Of a stretch of DNA of 8,194 nt, positions 1 to 6,275 are shown one piece after another; positions within the stretch are counted from its first letter, which is position 1; every line of letters starts with the position of its first letter. The DNA is from an uncultured Clostridium sp. (GTDB lineage: Bacteria > Bacillota > Clostridia > TANB77 > CAG-508), in assembly GCA_947428535.1 (NCBI GenBank), contig CANEMG010000030.1, positions 1 through 8,194 on the forward strand, given 5' to 3'. The position numbers and the translations under genes were made by a program. The notes under the pieces were generated by a model that was given only the letters and a program-made list of their open reading frames with translations, had not been told where the DNA came from and ran no database searches.

Positions 1-1400
1 ACTAATATAATAAAATCACTACTATCTGCTGCATCTCTACCTAAACCTTTATTTATTTCTATAGCTTTATCTCCTAATTCAACTATTCCAGGAGTTATTA
101 ATATTCTTTTTTTATGTTCGAAAGATTTTAAAACTTCTAGTGCCATTTTTGCACCTTTAATATTTGAATTATAAGCATCATCTATAATAATACTTCCATT
201 TGGATTTTGTTTTAATTCTAATCTATGTGGAACAGGTCTAATATATTTGATACCCATTTTTATTTCTTCTTCTGTAAGTCCTAATTTGTCTGCAATAGCT
301 ATTGCCCCAACAATATTTAAGATATTTAAACTTCCAAGAAGTCTTGTTTTTACACTTATTTTATCTTTATTTGGTATTACAACATCAAATGAAGACCCTC
401 TTTCTGTTATATTTAAATTTGTTGCATAATAATCAGCTTCACTTGACAAACCAAATTTAACCATATTTTTAGTAATTTTAGAATTTCTAATATTTTCATC
501 TTCCCAATTTACAAATGCTATACCATCTTCTGGAAGACTATCTACTAACTCTAATTTTGTTTTTTTAACATTATCTAAAGATTTAAAAGTATCCAAATGT
601 TGAGGCCCAACAGCTGTAAGAATTCCATAAGTTGGATTTACTATATCTGTAATTTCTTTTATATCTCCTACATATTTTGCACCCATTTCACATACAAATA
701 ATTGATGCATTGGTGTAAGTTTTTCATTTATCGTTCTTACAACACCCATTGTTGTGTTATAGCTTTCAGGTGTCATTAAAGTATTATATTTTTGAGAAAG
801 TATTGTATTTACTACATATTTCGTACTTGTTTTACCATAGCTTCCAGTAATTCCAATCACTTTAAGTCCTGGTACTTCTTTTAATTTATTTTTAGCTTTA
901 TTGCAAAATCCTCTTCTTATGCTCTTTTCTACTGGTTTATTTATTAAACTAACAACATATACAAAAGTATAAGCAAATACTATACATATATTGGCAACTA
1001 CAATTACATATCTATAATTTAATATATTTGCACAAGCTACTAGCACAGCAAACAAAATTAAATATGTAGTATACACTCTCTTTATTCTTGCTGTTACCAC
1101 AAAAGCTTTCTTTTCTTTTTTCTTTTTAAATACAAATATTAAATATAACAAAGCAATTGCTTCTATCATTAATCCAATTTTATTTAATATTTCATTATTA
1201 ATAAAAAACAATATTGTTGGAATCAATAGTGAGACTATCGCTCTTAAATTTAATACTTTATTTAAGTATCTTTTCATCCATACCGCATATCTATCTATAT
1301 AGTAGTTTTCTAACTGTAAAATATGTAATCCGTGTCTTGTAACTCTATAGAAATACGCTAACATTAAAATTAAATTAAAATTTAATAATACCTTCTCCAT
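1..1400 (-). CDS. murF: MurF-type Mur ligase with N-terminal membrane domain (3' end outside window)
   Basis: MurF joins D-Ala-D-Ala to UDP-MurNAc-tripeptide using ATP, the last cytoplasmic step of peptidoglycan precursor synthesis. About 466 residues are visible and the frame runs off base 1. Residues ~180-466 read as a Mur ligase: P-loop GITGSYGKTS (183-192), a CEMGA segment, GPQHLDTF, and the MurF-like DDAYNSN (407-413) followed by PGIVELGDKA. Residues 1-175 are not part of canonical ~450-residue MurF and contain about four or five hydrophobic stretches (roughly 52-68, 75-92, 110-126, 130-152, perhaps 3-18), so this ligase is probably membrane-tethered. The ATG at 1398-1400 has GGGGAAG five bases upstream and begins 15 bp after the hydrolase stop, implying one operon. 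The family assignment is firm. Whether it is the main MurF or a specialised paralogue cannot be told from here. Confidence 0.85.
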   Translation of the reverse strand, partial: MEKVLLNFNLILMLAYFYRVTRHGLHILQLENYYIDRYAVWMKRYLNKVLNLRAIVSLLIPTILFFINNEILNKIGLMIEAIALLYLIFVFKKKKEKKAFVVTARIKRVYTTYLILFAVLVACANILNYRYVIVVANICIVFAYTFVYVVSLINKPVEKSIRRGFCNKAKNKLKEVPGLKVIGITGSYGKTSTKYVVNTILSQKYNTLMTPESYNTTMGVVRTINEKLTPMHQLFVCEMGAKYVGDIKEITDIVNPTYGILTAVGPQHLDTFKSLDNVKKTKLELVDSLPEDGIAFVNWEDENIRNSKITKNMVKFGLSSEADYYATNLNITERGSSFDVVIPNKDKISVKTRLLGSLNILNIVGAIAIADKLGLTEEEIKMGIKYIRPVPHRLELKQNPNGSIIIDDAYNSNIKGAKMALEVLKSFEHKKRILITPGIVELGDKAIEINKGLGRDAADSSDFIIL

Positions 1401-1415
1401 TAGCTCTTCCCCTTT

Positions 1416-2183
1416 TTATTTATCATCTTTAAAAAATTCGTTTAATACACTATTTACATTATTTATGTTTTCTAAATAAGAAAAATGTGTTGCACCTGTA
1501 TATTCAATTAATCCTGAGTCAGGTATTAATTTTTCCATTTTTCTTCCATCACTTATTGGAGTAGCTGTATCTAAACTTCCCCAAAACAATAGCGTTGGAA
1601 CACTAATCTTTGGTAATAAATAACTTAAATCTTCATTTACTATTATTTTCATAGTTTCTTTTAGTACATTAGCTGATGATTTATAATCTTCTGAACCAAC
1701 TTTATTACGCAATTTTTCTTTAAAAGCTTTTATCGATTTTGTATTTGGTAATAAATTTAAGAAAAATTTTCCTGTTTTATAAAAAGTTACTTTTAAATAA
1801 TACTTTAAACTTCTCTTTTCTTTAATACCCGCACTATCAATTAAAACAACTTTTCTTGGCTTTACTATTCCTCTTCCAACTGCATTTATAATTATTCTTC
1901 CACCATTTGAATGACCTATTAAAATTGGATTTTCTATTTTCAATTTTTCAACAAACTCTTTTAAGAAATCTCCAAAATCATCAGTTTTTAAAGGATGTTC
2001 AGGTAAATCACTTTTTCCAAAACCAATAACATCAACTAAATATACTTTAAAGTTTTGGCTCAAGTTATTTGCTATAGGTCTCATTGTTTCTAATGTTGCA
2101 AGCCACCCATGCAATAAAATTACTGGATTGCCTTCACCTAAAACTTCGTAATATATATTACAGTCATTTATTTTAACTTGCAA
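1416..2183 (-). CDS. alpha/beta hydrolase fold protein
   Basis: This is a serine hydrolase of the alpha/beta superfamily, probably cytoplasmic, since there is no signal peptide or membrane segment. Numbering from the GTG at 2207, the oxyanion motif is HGW (33-35), the nucleophile elbow GHSNGG (S100), the acid D213 in GSLDTATP and the catalytic H241 in GATHFS, so the triad is complete. The longest frame begins at that GTG, which has no Shine-Dalgarno. The sequence AGAGGAGG (2189-2196) lies inside the longer frame, five bases before a TTG at 2181-2183. I therefore place the start at that TTG, giving a 255-residue protein beginning (M)QVKINDCNIYYEVLG, a normal start for this family. The substrate cannot be inferred. 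Tight linkage to the downstream Mur ligase suggests an envelope-related ester or amide, but that is inference. Confidence 0.88.
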   Translation of the reverse strand: MQVKINDCNIYYEVLGEGNPVILLHGWLATLETMRPIANNLSQNFKVYLVDVIGFGKSDLPEHPLKTDDFGDFLKEFVEKLKIENPILIGHSNGGRIIINAVGRGIVKPRKVVLIDSAGIKEKRSLKYYLKVTFYKTGKFFLNLLPNTKSIKAFKEKLRNKVGSEDYKSSANVLKETMKIIVNEDLSYLLPKISVPTLLFWGSLDTATPISDGRKMEKLIPDSGLIEYTGATHFSYLENINNVNSVLNEFFKDDK

Positions 2184-2188
2184 TTTTT

Positions 2189-2196
2189 CCTCCTCT
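2189..2196 (-). promoter_or_regulatory. RBS that decides the hydrolase start
   Basis: The minus strand reads AGAGGAGG, then AAAAA, then TTG. A near-perfect anti-16S sequence at a five-base spacing supports the TTG at 2183 as the initiation codon rather than the upstream GTG at 2207, which lacks any purine-rich site. Confidence 0.7.
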
Positions 2197-2275
2197 ATGT
2201 AATCCACAAAATGGTAACATCTTGTGGAATTTTCTCTACTATAATTTATTCAAATTACCAGTTTTTGTTACTGAT

Positions 2276-2307
2276 ATTATATTATAACAATATTGTTACA
2301 ATTTCAA
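2276..2307 (-). promoter_or_regulatory. probable promoter of the hydrolase-MurF operon, with palindromic operator candidate
   Basis: On the minus strand a TTGAAA -35 candidate (2302-2307) is followed by overlapping AT-rich -10 candidates: TATAAT at 2281-2286 (15-bp spacer), TAATAT at 2279-2284 (17 bp) and TATAAT at 2276-2281 (20 bp). The spacer carries the perfect 14-bp palindrome TAACAATATTGTTA (2285-2298). Further TGTTAC-type half sites lie at 2266-2271 and, inverted, at 2214-2219. This arrangement would suit a dimeric repressor blocking RNA polymerase. No regulator gene is present to support it, and AT-rich palindromes arise by chance. Confidence 0.4.
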
Positions 2308-2325
2308 GACTATTAAGTTAAATAA

Positions 2326-2443
2326 TTTGACCAATTGGGGACGCTTGTTTTTGGACATAAATGTCCACTTTTATACATATGTTGTTCAACATGTGTCCCC
2401 AATTGGTCAAAAACGTCCAAAAACAAGCGTCCCTGATTGGACA
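2326..2443. repeat. REP/MITE-like element with interleaved inverted repeats
   Basis: Two perfect inverted repeats are interleaved. Arm A TTTGACCAATTGGGGAC (2326-2342) matches its complement at 2395-2411 over 17 bp. Arm B GGGACGCTTGTTTTTGGAC (2338-2356) matches its complement at 2415-2433 over 19 bp. Arm B pairing extends outward through CCAATTGG-like sequence (2331-2356 with 2415-2440, 26 bp with two mismatches). Arms A and B overlap by five bases, so the two pairings compete. Two small hairpins lie inside: TGGACAT-AA-ATGTCCA (2352-2367) and ACATATGTTG-TT-CAACATGTGT (2375-2396, one mismatch). The element abuts the ypeB stop codon and is distinctly more GC-rich than its surroundings. It may act as a terminator for ypeB, although no clean U-run follows. 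It looks like the non-coding repeats mobilised by REP-associated or IS200-type transposases; that link is inference. Confidence 0.7.
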
Positions 2444-3787
2444 TTAAATAGTTAAAGTTCCTCCTGGTGTTTCTAATATTACTAATATATCTTCTTCTTT
2501 TCCTGTTTCTACATTTATATAAACTAAAAATTCTCTTTCTCCAATTTTTCCTTTAAATTCATAACAAGGAATTTCTGTTTTCCACTCTGTAGGAATTATA
2601 GCCATATTTTCAGATACAATTTCTAGTTTATTATTTAGTTTAGCTTTTGCCTCTTCTATTGAAAGTTTAGGTTCTACATATTTTCTTTCTGTATGAGCAT
2701 TTAAATATCCTGTTGTTTCTATTCCTAAAACTTCTCCATTATCTAAAGCAATTCTAACTTTTATTAAATCTGGATAAACAATTACTCCATTATCATTGTA
2801 TGCATAATTTATAGTTACTACATTACTTTGTTTAACAAAATAAGTTTCCTTCATATTGTTAAAACCTTTATCAGCCAAATAACTTTTTCCTATTTCATTT
2901 GCTTCCTCTTGTGATAAATTTTCTGTATTTACTTCCCTATCTAAATCTGTTTCTACTATATGTCCACCTTTTTTAGAAATCATTATGCTATATTTTTCAT
3001 CTCTATTTTTTAATTTCACAGAAAAATTATATGATGGTATATCTGCATTTTCTAAAAAAGTGTTAGAATCTATACTTTCAAATTCATCTCCAAAGAATTC
3101 TTTTGCTTTATTTCTTGCTTCTTCTTCACTAATATCATTTCCTGTTAATCCTAATTTTTCAGATTTATTAACATGATCTGAATATGCTCCATCATAAATC
3201 AATCCTTCATATTCATTTAAATTATCATCTATATTTGAAAAAACACTTACACTATCAACAGATTGTGCAAATTTTGAACCAGAATTTGTTTTTAAACTAT
3301 CCCAATTTATTGTTCCATTATAAATTTCTTCTGATAATTGATTTAATGTATTTTCTAAATCAATACTATAATTGTACATTGTTTCAAGATTTTTAAAGTC
3401 ATCATCACTTAAACCTTCACCATTTATATTTTTCTTAGATAGTGAATATGAATAATCACTTACTTGATTTAAAAATTTTGCAGTCTGTGACAATCCTTCA
3501 TTATCTAAAGATACCCTTGACAAATAAACTATTGCTAAATTTGAATCTCTCCAAATTTGTGTCAAAGTTTGTGCTGAATGTTCTGGGCTTTTAGAAATCA
3601 TCGCTTTTCCTAAATAATTTTCAACACTATTTACATAGTTTACTAAATTACTAAAGGCTTCTGTATAATTATTATTAGTAGCATTATTGTATTCTTCTCT
3701 TAATTTAAAAGCATAATATCCTGTTACAATAGTCAGTACTAATAAAACTGCAACACAAACCTTTAACCAATTTCTTTTATTTTCCAT
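2444..3787 (-). CDS. ypeB: YpeB, spore germination/cortex-lysis partner protein
   Basis: YpeB is a forespore-made inner-membrane protein. In Bacillus it stabilises and localises the cortex-lytic enzyme SleB until germination. The 447-residue product matches the usual length of about 450. A short basic N-terminus is followed by one membrane anchor (about residues 8-28), a long helical region, then C-terminal PepSY/YPEB repeats. Family-typical stretches include YEGLIYDGAYSDHV, YPDLIKVRIALDNGEV and the extreme C-terminal ILVILETPGGTLT. The frame stays open upstream to a TTG at 3823, but GGAGG at 3795-3799 sits seven bases before the ATG at 3785-3787, so that ATG is chosen. No sleB is adjacent: the next gene upstream is a divergent glycosyltransferase, which is unusual since sleB and ypeB are commonly paired. 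Expression would be expected from a sigma-G promoter in 3788-3976, but none matched convincingly. Confidence 0.9.
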   Translation of the reverse strand: MENKRNWLKVCVAVLLVLTIVTGYYAFKLREEYNNATNNNYTEAFSNLVNYVNSVENYLGKAMISKSPEHSAQTLTQIWRDSNLAIVYLSRVSLDNEGLSQTAKFLNQVSDYSYSLSKKNINGEGLSDDDFKNLETMYNYSIDLENTLNQLSEEIYNGTINWDSLKTNSGSKFAQSVDSVSVFSNIDDNLNEYEGLIYDGAYSDHVNKSEKLGLTGNDISEEEARNKAKEFFGDEFESIDSNTFLENADIPSYNFSVKLKNRDEKYSIMISKKGGHIVETDLDREVNTENLSQEEANEIGKSYLADKGFNNMKETYFVKQSNVVTINYAYNDNGVIVYPDLIKVRIALDNGEVLGIETTGYLNAHTERKYVEPKLSIEEAKAKLNNKLEIVSENMAIIPTEWKTEIPCYEFKGKIGEREFLVYINVETGKEEDILVILETPGGTLTI

Positions 3788-3920
3788 ACTTTTTCCTCCA
3801 TACTTTTTTCTTATTTTTTCCAAATCTAGATAAAATATACTAAATTTTAAAGTTAGTAGTTTTCATAAGTTTCTATAATGAAAATTTTTCTATGAAACAC
3901 AATTTTAAAAAAATCTTAAT

Positions 3921-3968
3921 TTGTGTTTTTTAGAAAATAATGGTATAATTTTTTTGAATTTGAAAGGA
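3921..3968 (+). promoter_or_regulatory. sigma-A promoter with extended -10, and RBS, for the glycosyltransferase
   Basis: TTGTGT (3921-3926) is separated by 17 bp from TATAAT (3944-3949). The -10 is preceded by TGG, giving the extended -10 form TGnTATAAT that compensates for a weak -35. Transcription should begin near 3956, leaving an untranslated leader of about 20 bases. AAAGGA (3963-3968) lies eight bases before the ATG at 3977. Confidence 0.75.
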
Positions 3969-3976
3969 ATTATAAT

Positions 3977-5113
3977 ATGAAAAAAATACTTATTTTTTAT
4001 GGTTCATATGGTGGCGGTCATCTTTCAGCAGCCAAAACCATAAGTTCGTATTTAGAAAAAAATTATAAAGATGAGGTTGAAGTTCAAACTGTAGATTGTA
4101 TAGAGTATATAAACAAATATATAAACAAGGTCTCAACAGAAGCATATAAAGAACTTGCTAAAAAAGCACCTTGGGCTTGGAAACATGTTTATAAAAATTC
4201 ACAAACTGGAGCACTTTCACATATTAGTAATACTACAAATAAACTAATGTCACATAAATTAAATGCTCTTTTGCAAGAAATAAAACCAGATTTGATAATA
4301 TCTACCCACCCATTTTCTAGTCAAATGTGTGCAATTTTAAAACAAAGAAAAAAAATAAATTGCAAAATTGCAACAATACTTACAGATTATCATATTCATG
4401 CCCAATGGCTAGTTTTATATAAATATATTGATTACTTTTTCGTTGCAAATGATCAAATGAAAATGGATATGATCTCAAAAGGTGTAAATGACCAAAGAAT
4501 TTTTGTTACTGGTATACCTATTTCTGAAAAATTTTTAGTAAAATATGATAAAAATGAAATTTGCAAGGAATTTAATCTTTCTCCTGATAAAGAAACTCTT
4601 CTTTTCTTTGCTGGAGGAGAATTTGGACTTGGTAGAAATACTACTTACACAGTTTTAAAAATTTTGATAAAGCTTTTTAAAGATTTGCAAATAGTTGCTA
4701 TTTCTGGAAAAAACAAACGCATGAATAAAAGATTTAATGAATTAGTATCATTTACTAAATCTGAAAATAGAGTTAAAATACTAGAATATACAAACAAAGT
4801 ACCTGAGCTTATGAGTATTTCTTTAGGTGTTATTACTAAGGCTGGTGGTCTTACTTTAACAGAGGCTTTAGCATCAAATTTGCCTATTGCTATAATAAAT
4901 CCTATTCCAGGTCAAGAAGAAGAAAACGCTGAATATCTAGTATACAATGGTGCTGCAACTTGGATTAAAAAAGGTGATAGTATTGTTAGAGTTTTAAAGT
5001 ATATATCAAGAAATCGTGAAAAATTAGAAGAAATGAAATCTAAAACAAGGACTCTTGCAAAACCAAATTCTACATCTGATATATGTGAAATTCTTTTAAA
5101 AATCGGCAAATAG
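3977..5113 (+). CDS. MGDG synthase/UgtP-like glycosyltransferase (GT28 family)
   Basis: This is a MurG-fold enzyme that most likely transfers a sugar from a UDP-sugar to diacylglycerol at the inner face of the membrane, producing membrane glycolipids or a lipoteichoic acid anchor. At 378 residues it fits the family. The N-terminal MGDG-synthase domain opens with the glycine-rich acceptor loop YGSYGGGH (8-15) and includes KKAPWAWKHVYK, STHPF (109-113) and TDYHIHAQW (136-144). The C-terminal GT28 half has GGEFGLGR (213-220) and the sugar-nucleotide-binding ITKAGGLTLTEAL (286-298) and PGQEEENAEYL (311-321). There is no membrane segment, so it is peripheral. It stands alone, diverging from ypeB with its own promoter and terminator. 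Donor sugar (glucose, galactose or GlcNAc) and processivity cannot be read from sequence, so no symbol is given. Confidence 0.88.
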   Translation: MKKILIFYGSYGGGHLSAAKTISSYLEKNYKDEVEVQTVDCIEYINKYINKVSTEAYKELAKKAPWAWKHVYKNSQTGALSHISNTTNKLMSHKLNALLQEIKPDLIISTHPFSSQMCAILKQRKKINCKIATILTDYHIHAQWLVLYKYIDYFFVANDQMKMDMISKGVNDQRIFVTGIPISEKFLVKYDKNEICKEFNLSPDKETLLFFAGGEFGLGRNTTYTVLKILIKLFKDLQIVAISGKNKRMNKRFNELVSFTKSENRVKILEYTNKVPELMSISLGVITKAGGLTLTEALASNLPIAIINPIPGQEEENAEYLVYNGAATWIKKGDSIVRVLKYISRNREKLEEMKSKTRTLAKPNSTSDICEILLKIGK

Positions 5114-5138
5114 CATTTCTGCTACTGCCGATTTTTTT
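5098..5138 (+). terminator. intrinsic terminator overlapping the glycosyltransferase stop, probably bidirectional
   Basis: The outer stem is AAAAATCGGCA (5098-5108) with TGCCGATTTTT (5126-5136). The inner stem is TAGCA/TGCTA (5111-5115 with 5120-5124). Seven T residues follow (5132-5138). The TAG stop codon (5111-5113) forms part of the inner stem. Read on the minus strand, the hairpin ends in about five U, so it can also terminate the convergent gene whose stop is at 5146-5148. Confidence 0.85.
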
Positions 5139-5145
5139 AGTGTTC

Positions 5146-5601
5146 TTAAAATGTAAAAAGAAATTTCTTTTCAGTAATGATTCTTTTCTCCTCACTCCTA
5201 TACCGAAGTTTTACACAATCTTTACACGCTGGCAAAAATTTGTCTGGTGAAACTCTCGTACTTGTAGGCATAGTATATGAAATTCTAAGCTTTCTCTCAA
5301 TTTCATCATATGTGAACCACCTTCTTATCAGGCCGCTTTTTAACCACATATATCCCCTTCTCACCAAAACATACCTTCCTGGCAGAGTCTCACAGAAAAA
5401 TACTCTTATAAGTATCCCTCTGCATCTTCCTTTAACAACAGTTGTCGGTATGGCAGGATTAATAAATGAGCTTATGTCTATATTTTTACATCTCTCATTG
5501 AAAAGCTCTTCTCCTTCATCATAATTCACCTCTGTTGATGTATTGAACTCTGCTAATAAACTTACTACATTTCCCGGAATTTCTTTCCGACACATTAACA
5601 C
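5146..5601 (-). CDS. unrecognised protein, paralogue A of a tandem pair
   Basis: I do not recognise this family. The product is about 151 residues, soluble, rich in basic residues and contains six cysteines, including ACKDC near the C-terminus. It is clearly related to the next gene upstream. Both share an N-terminal block (KEIPGNVVSLL here, QELPENVVSFL there), a central FINPA/YISPA and RGILIRVF/RGMLIQIF. The open frame begins at a TTG (5616), but GGAGG at 5610-5614 lies eight bases before a GTG at 5599-5601, which I take as the start. The ATG at 5593-5595 would be 14 bases away. Sampled lines are 37-40% GC, well above neighbouring genes. It has its own consensus promoter and ends at the shared bidirectional terminator, so it is a single-gene transcript. 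Acquisition or an unusual expression class are both possible. Confidence 0.75.
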   Translation of the reverse strand: MLMCRKEIPGNVVSLLAEFNTSTEVNYDEGEELFNERCKNIDISSFINPAIPTTVVKGRCRGILIRVFFCETLPGRYVLVRRGYMWLKSGLIRRWFTYDEIERKLRISYTMPTSTRVSPDKFLPACKDCVKLRYRSEEKRIITEKKFLFTF

Positions 5602-5643
5602 TTTAAACACCTCCAATAACTGTGCACTTCATGCGACACAACA

Positions 5644-5672
5644 ATTATAGCACCTTTGTAATATTATGTCAA
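5644..5672 (-). promoter_or_regulatory. perfect consensus sigma-A promoter for paralogue A
   Basis: The minus strand reads TTGACA (5667-5672), a 17-bp spacer, then TATAAT (5644-5649), matching both hexamers and the optimal spacing exactly. Transcription would start near 5637, giving a leader of about 36 bases before the GTG at 5601. Confidence 0.9.
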
Positions 5673-5699
5673 TTTAAACAAAAGATCATAAACTTTTTA

Positions 5700-5744
5700 T
5701 AAATAAATTAAAACTGGCAAGCAACTCTTACGAGTTGCTGCCAG
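5700..5744 (-). terminator. intrinsic terminator of paralogue B
   Basis: The stem pairs CTGGCA (5714-5719) with TGCCAG (5739-5744) and GCAACTC (5721-5727) with GAGTTGC (5732-5738), with A5720 bulged and a TTAC loop: 13 bp in all. On the minus strand it is followed by TTTTAATTTATTT (5713-5701), an interrupted but adequate U-rich tail. It separates the two paralogues into independent transcripts. Confidence 0.8.
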
Positions 5745-5756
5745 CTTTCGTGTGAT

Positions 5757-6182
5757 TCAAAACATGTAATAGAACTCCTGAAACATTTCCGCTTTTTTGA
5801 CAAGTTCCAATTCTTCACCTTCTACCAGCACTATTTTAGCAACTCTCATATTCATTAATTCGTTACTGTTTATGTGCATAGAGATAAACTTTTTTCGCTT
5901 AAACTTACCAAAAATTTGGACATCTTCCCAGTAATATGAGAACACTCCCAATGTGTGCCCTTTACAAAAAATCTGTATCAACATTCCTCTTTTACTTAAG
6001 CAGTCTGCTGTTCTCTTGGCTGGGCTTATATACTCTTCTATTTGCCCCCTTATTATTTCTTTTGCAATCTGCTCAAATTTTTCCTTAGCTTCTTTGTTAG
6101 AGTCCAACATGTACATATTGTTGTAATCTCTTAAGAAAGACACTACATTTTCGGGAAGTTCTTGTGGTCTCCTCCGAAACAT
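5757..6182 (-). CDS. unrecognised protein, paralogue B of a tandem pair
   Basis: This is a 141-residue soluble protein of unknown function. It is homologous to the gene just downstream, most clearly in residues 7-17 (QELPENVVSFL), around YISPAKRT and across RGMLIQIF. The C-terminal halves have diverged: this one is acidic toward the end (VEGEELELVKKAE) and finishes in FYYMF, while the partner is basic and finishes in FLFTF. The frame is open to a GTG at 6212, but AGGAGG (6190-6195) sits seven bases before the ATG at 6180-6182, which I adopt. The basic FRRRP at residues 2-6 could be a nucleic-acid or membrane-surface contact, but this is a guess. One 60-base line inside it (6001-6060) has 25 G or C. 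There are no membrane segments and no known catalytic motif. Confidence 0.75.
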   Translation of the reverse strand: MFRRRPQELPENVVSFLRDYNNMYMLDSNKEAKEKFEQIAKEIIRGQIEEYISPAKRTADCLSKRGMLIQIFCKGHTLGVFSYYWEDVQIFGKFKRKKFISMHINSNELMNMRVAKIVLVEGEELELVKKAEMFQEFYYMF

Positions 6183-6212
6183 ACTCACACCTCCTATCTT
6201 ATTAGTGTTCAC

Positions 6213-6241
6213 ATTATACTATATTTTCAACGTTATGTCAA
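6213..6241 (-). promoter_or_regulatory. perfect consensus sigma-A promoter for paralogue B
   Basis: TTGACA (6236-6241), a 17-bp spacer and TATAAT (6213-6218) on the minus strand. As in the sister promoter, the -35 box is followed by TAA and a pyrimidine-purine step (TTGACATAACGTT against TTGACATAATATT). Transcription would start near 6206, about 24 bases before the ATG. Confidence 0.9.
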
Positions 6242-6275
6242 CAATGCGTTCCTCTATACCTTTCTCTTTAAACAC

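Noticed and set aside
247..429. 60-codon plus-strand frame opposite the Mur ligase
   Set aside because: Antisense to conserved Mur ligase sequence between the HLDTF and DDAYNSN motifs, with no initiation signals.
2326..2443. Repeat cluster as a CRISPR array
   Set aside because: The copies are in opposite orientation and overlapping, with no regularly spaced direct repeats or spacers and no cas gene.
2985..3396. Two plus-strand open frames of 63 and 70 codons opposite ypeB
   Set aside because: They lie wholly antisense to a well-matched ypeB, have low-complexity composition (Leu/His/Tyr/Ser-rich) and no RBS or promoter.
3874..3880. CATTATA upstream of ypeB as a sigma-G/sigma-F -10 box
   Set aside because: The heptamer fits CATnnTA, but no GnATA/GCATA-like -35 lies 16-18 bp upstream, and such heptamers are common in AT-rich DNA.
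3864..3898. Imperfect hairpin TTTCATA...TATGAAA between ypeB and the glycosyltransferase
   Set aside because: Only a 7-bp AT-rich stem around a loop of more than 20 bases, with no U-run. Expected by chance at this composition.
4912..5109. 65-codon minus-strand frame opposite the end of the glycosyltransferase
   Set aside because: Antisense to the conserved PGQEEENAEYL region and lacking an RBS.
5177..5524. 115-codon plus-strand frame opposite paralogue A
   Set aside because: The minus-strand gene has a consensus promoter, an RBS and a homologous neighbour. The antisense frame has none of these, and its Leu/Ser-rich translation is typical of a shadow frame.
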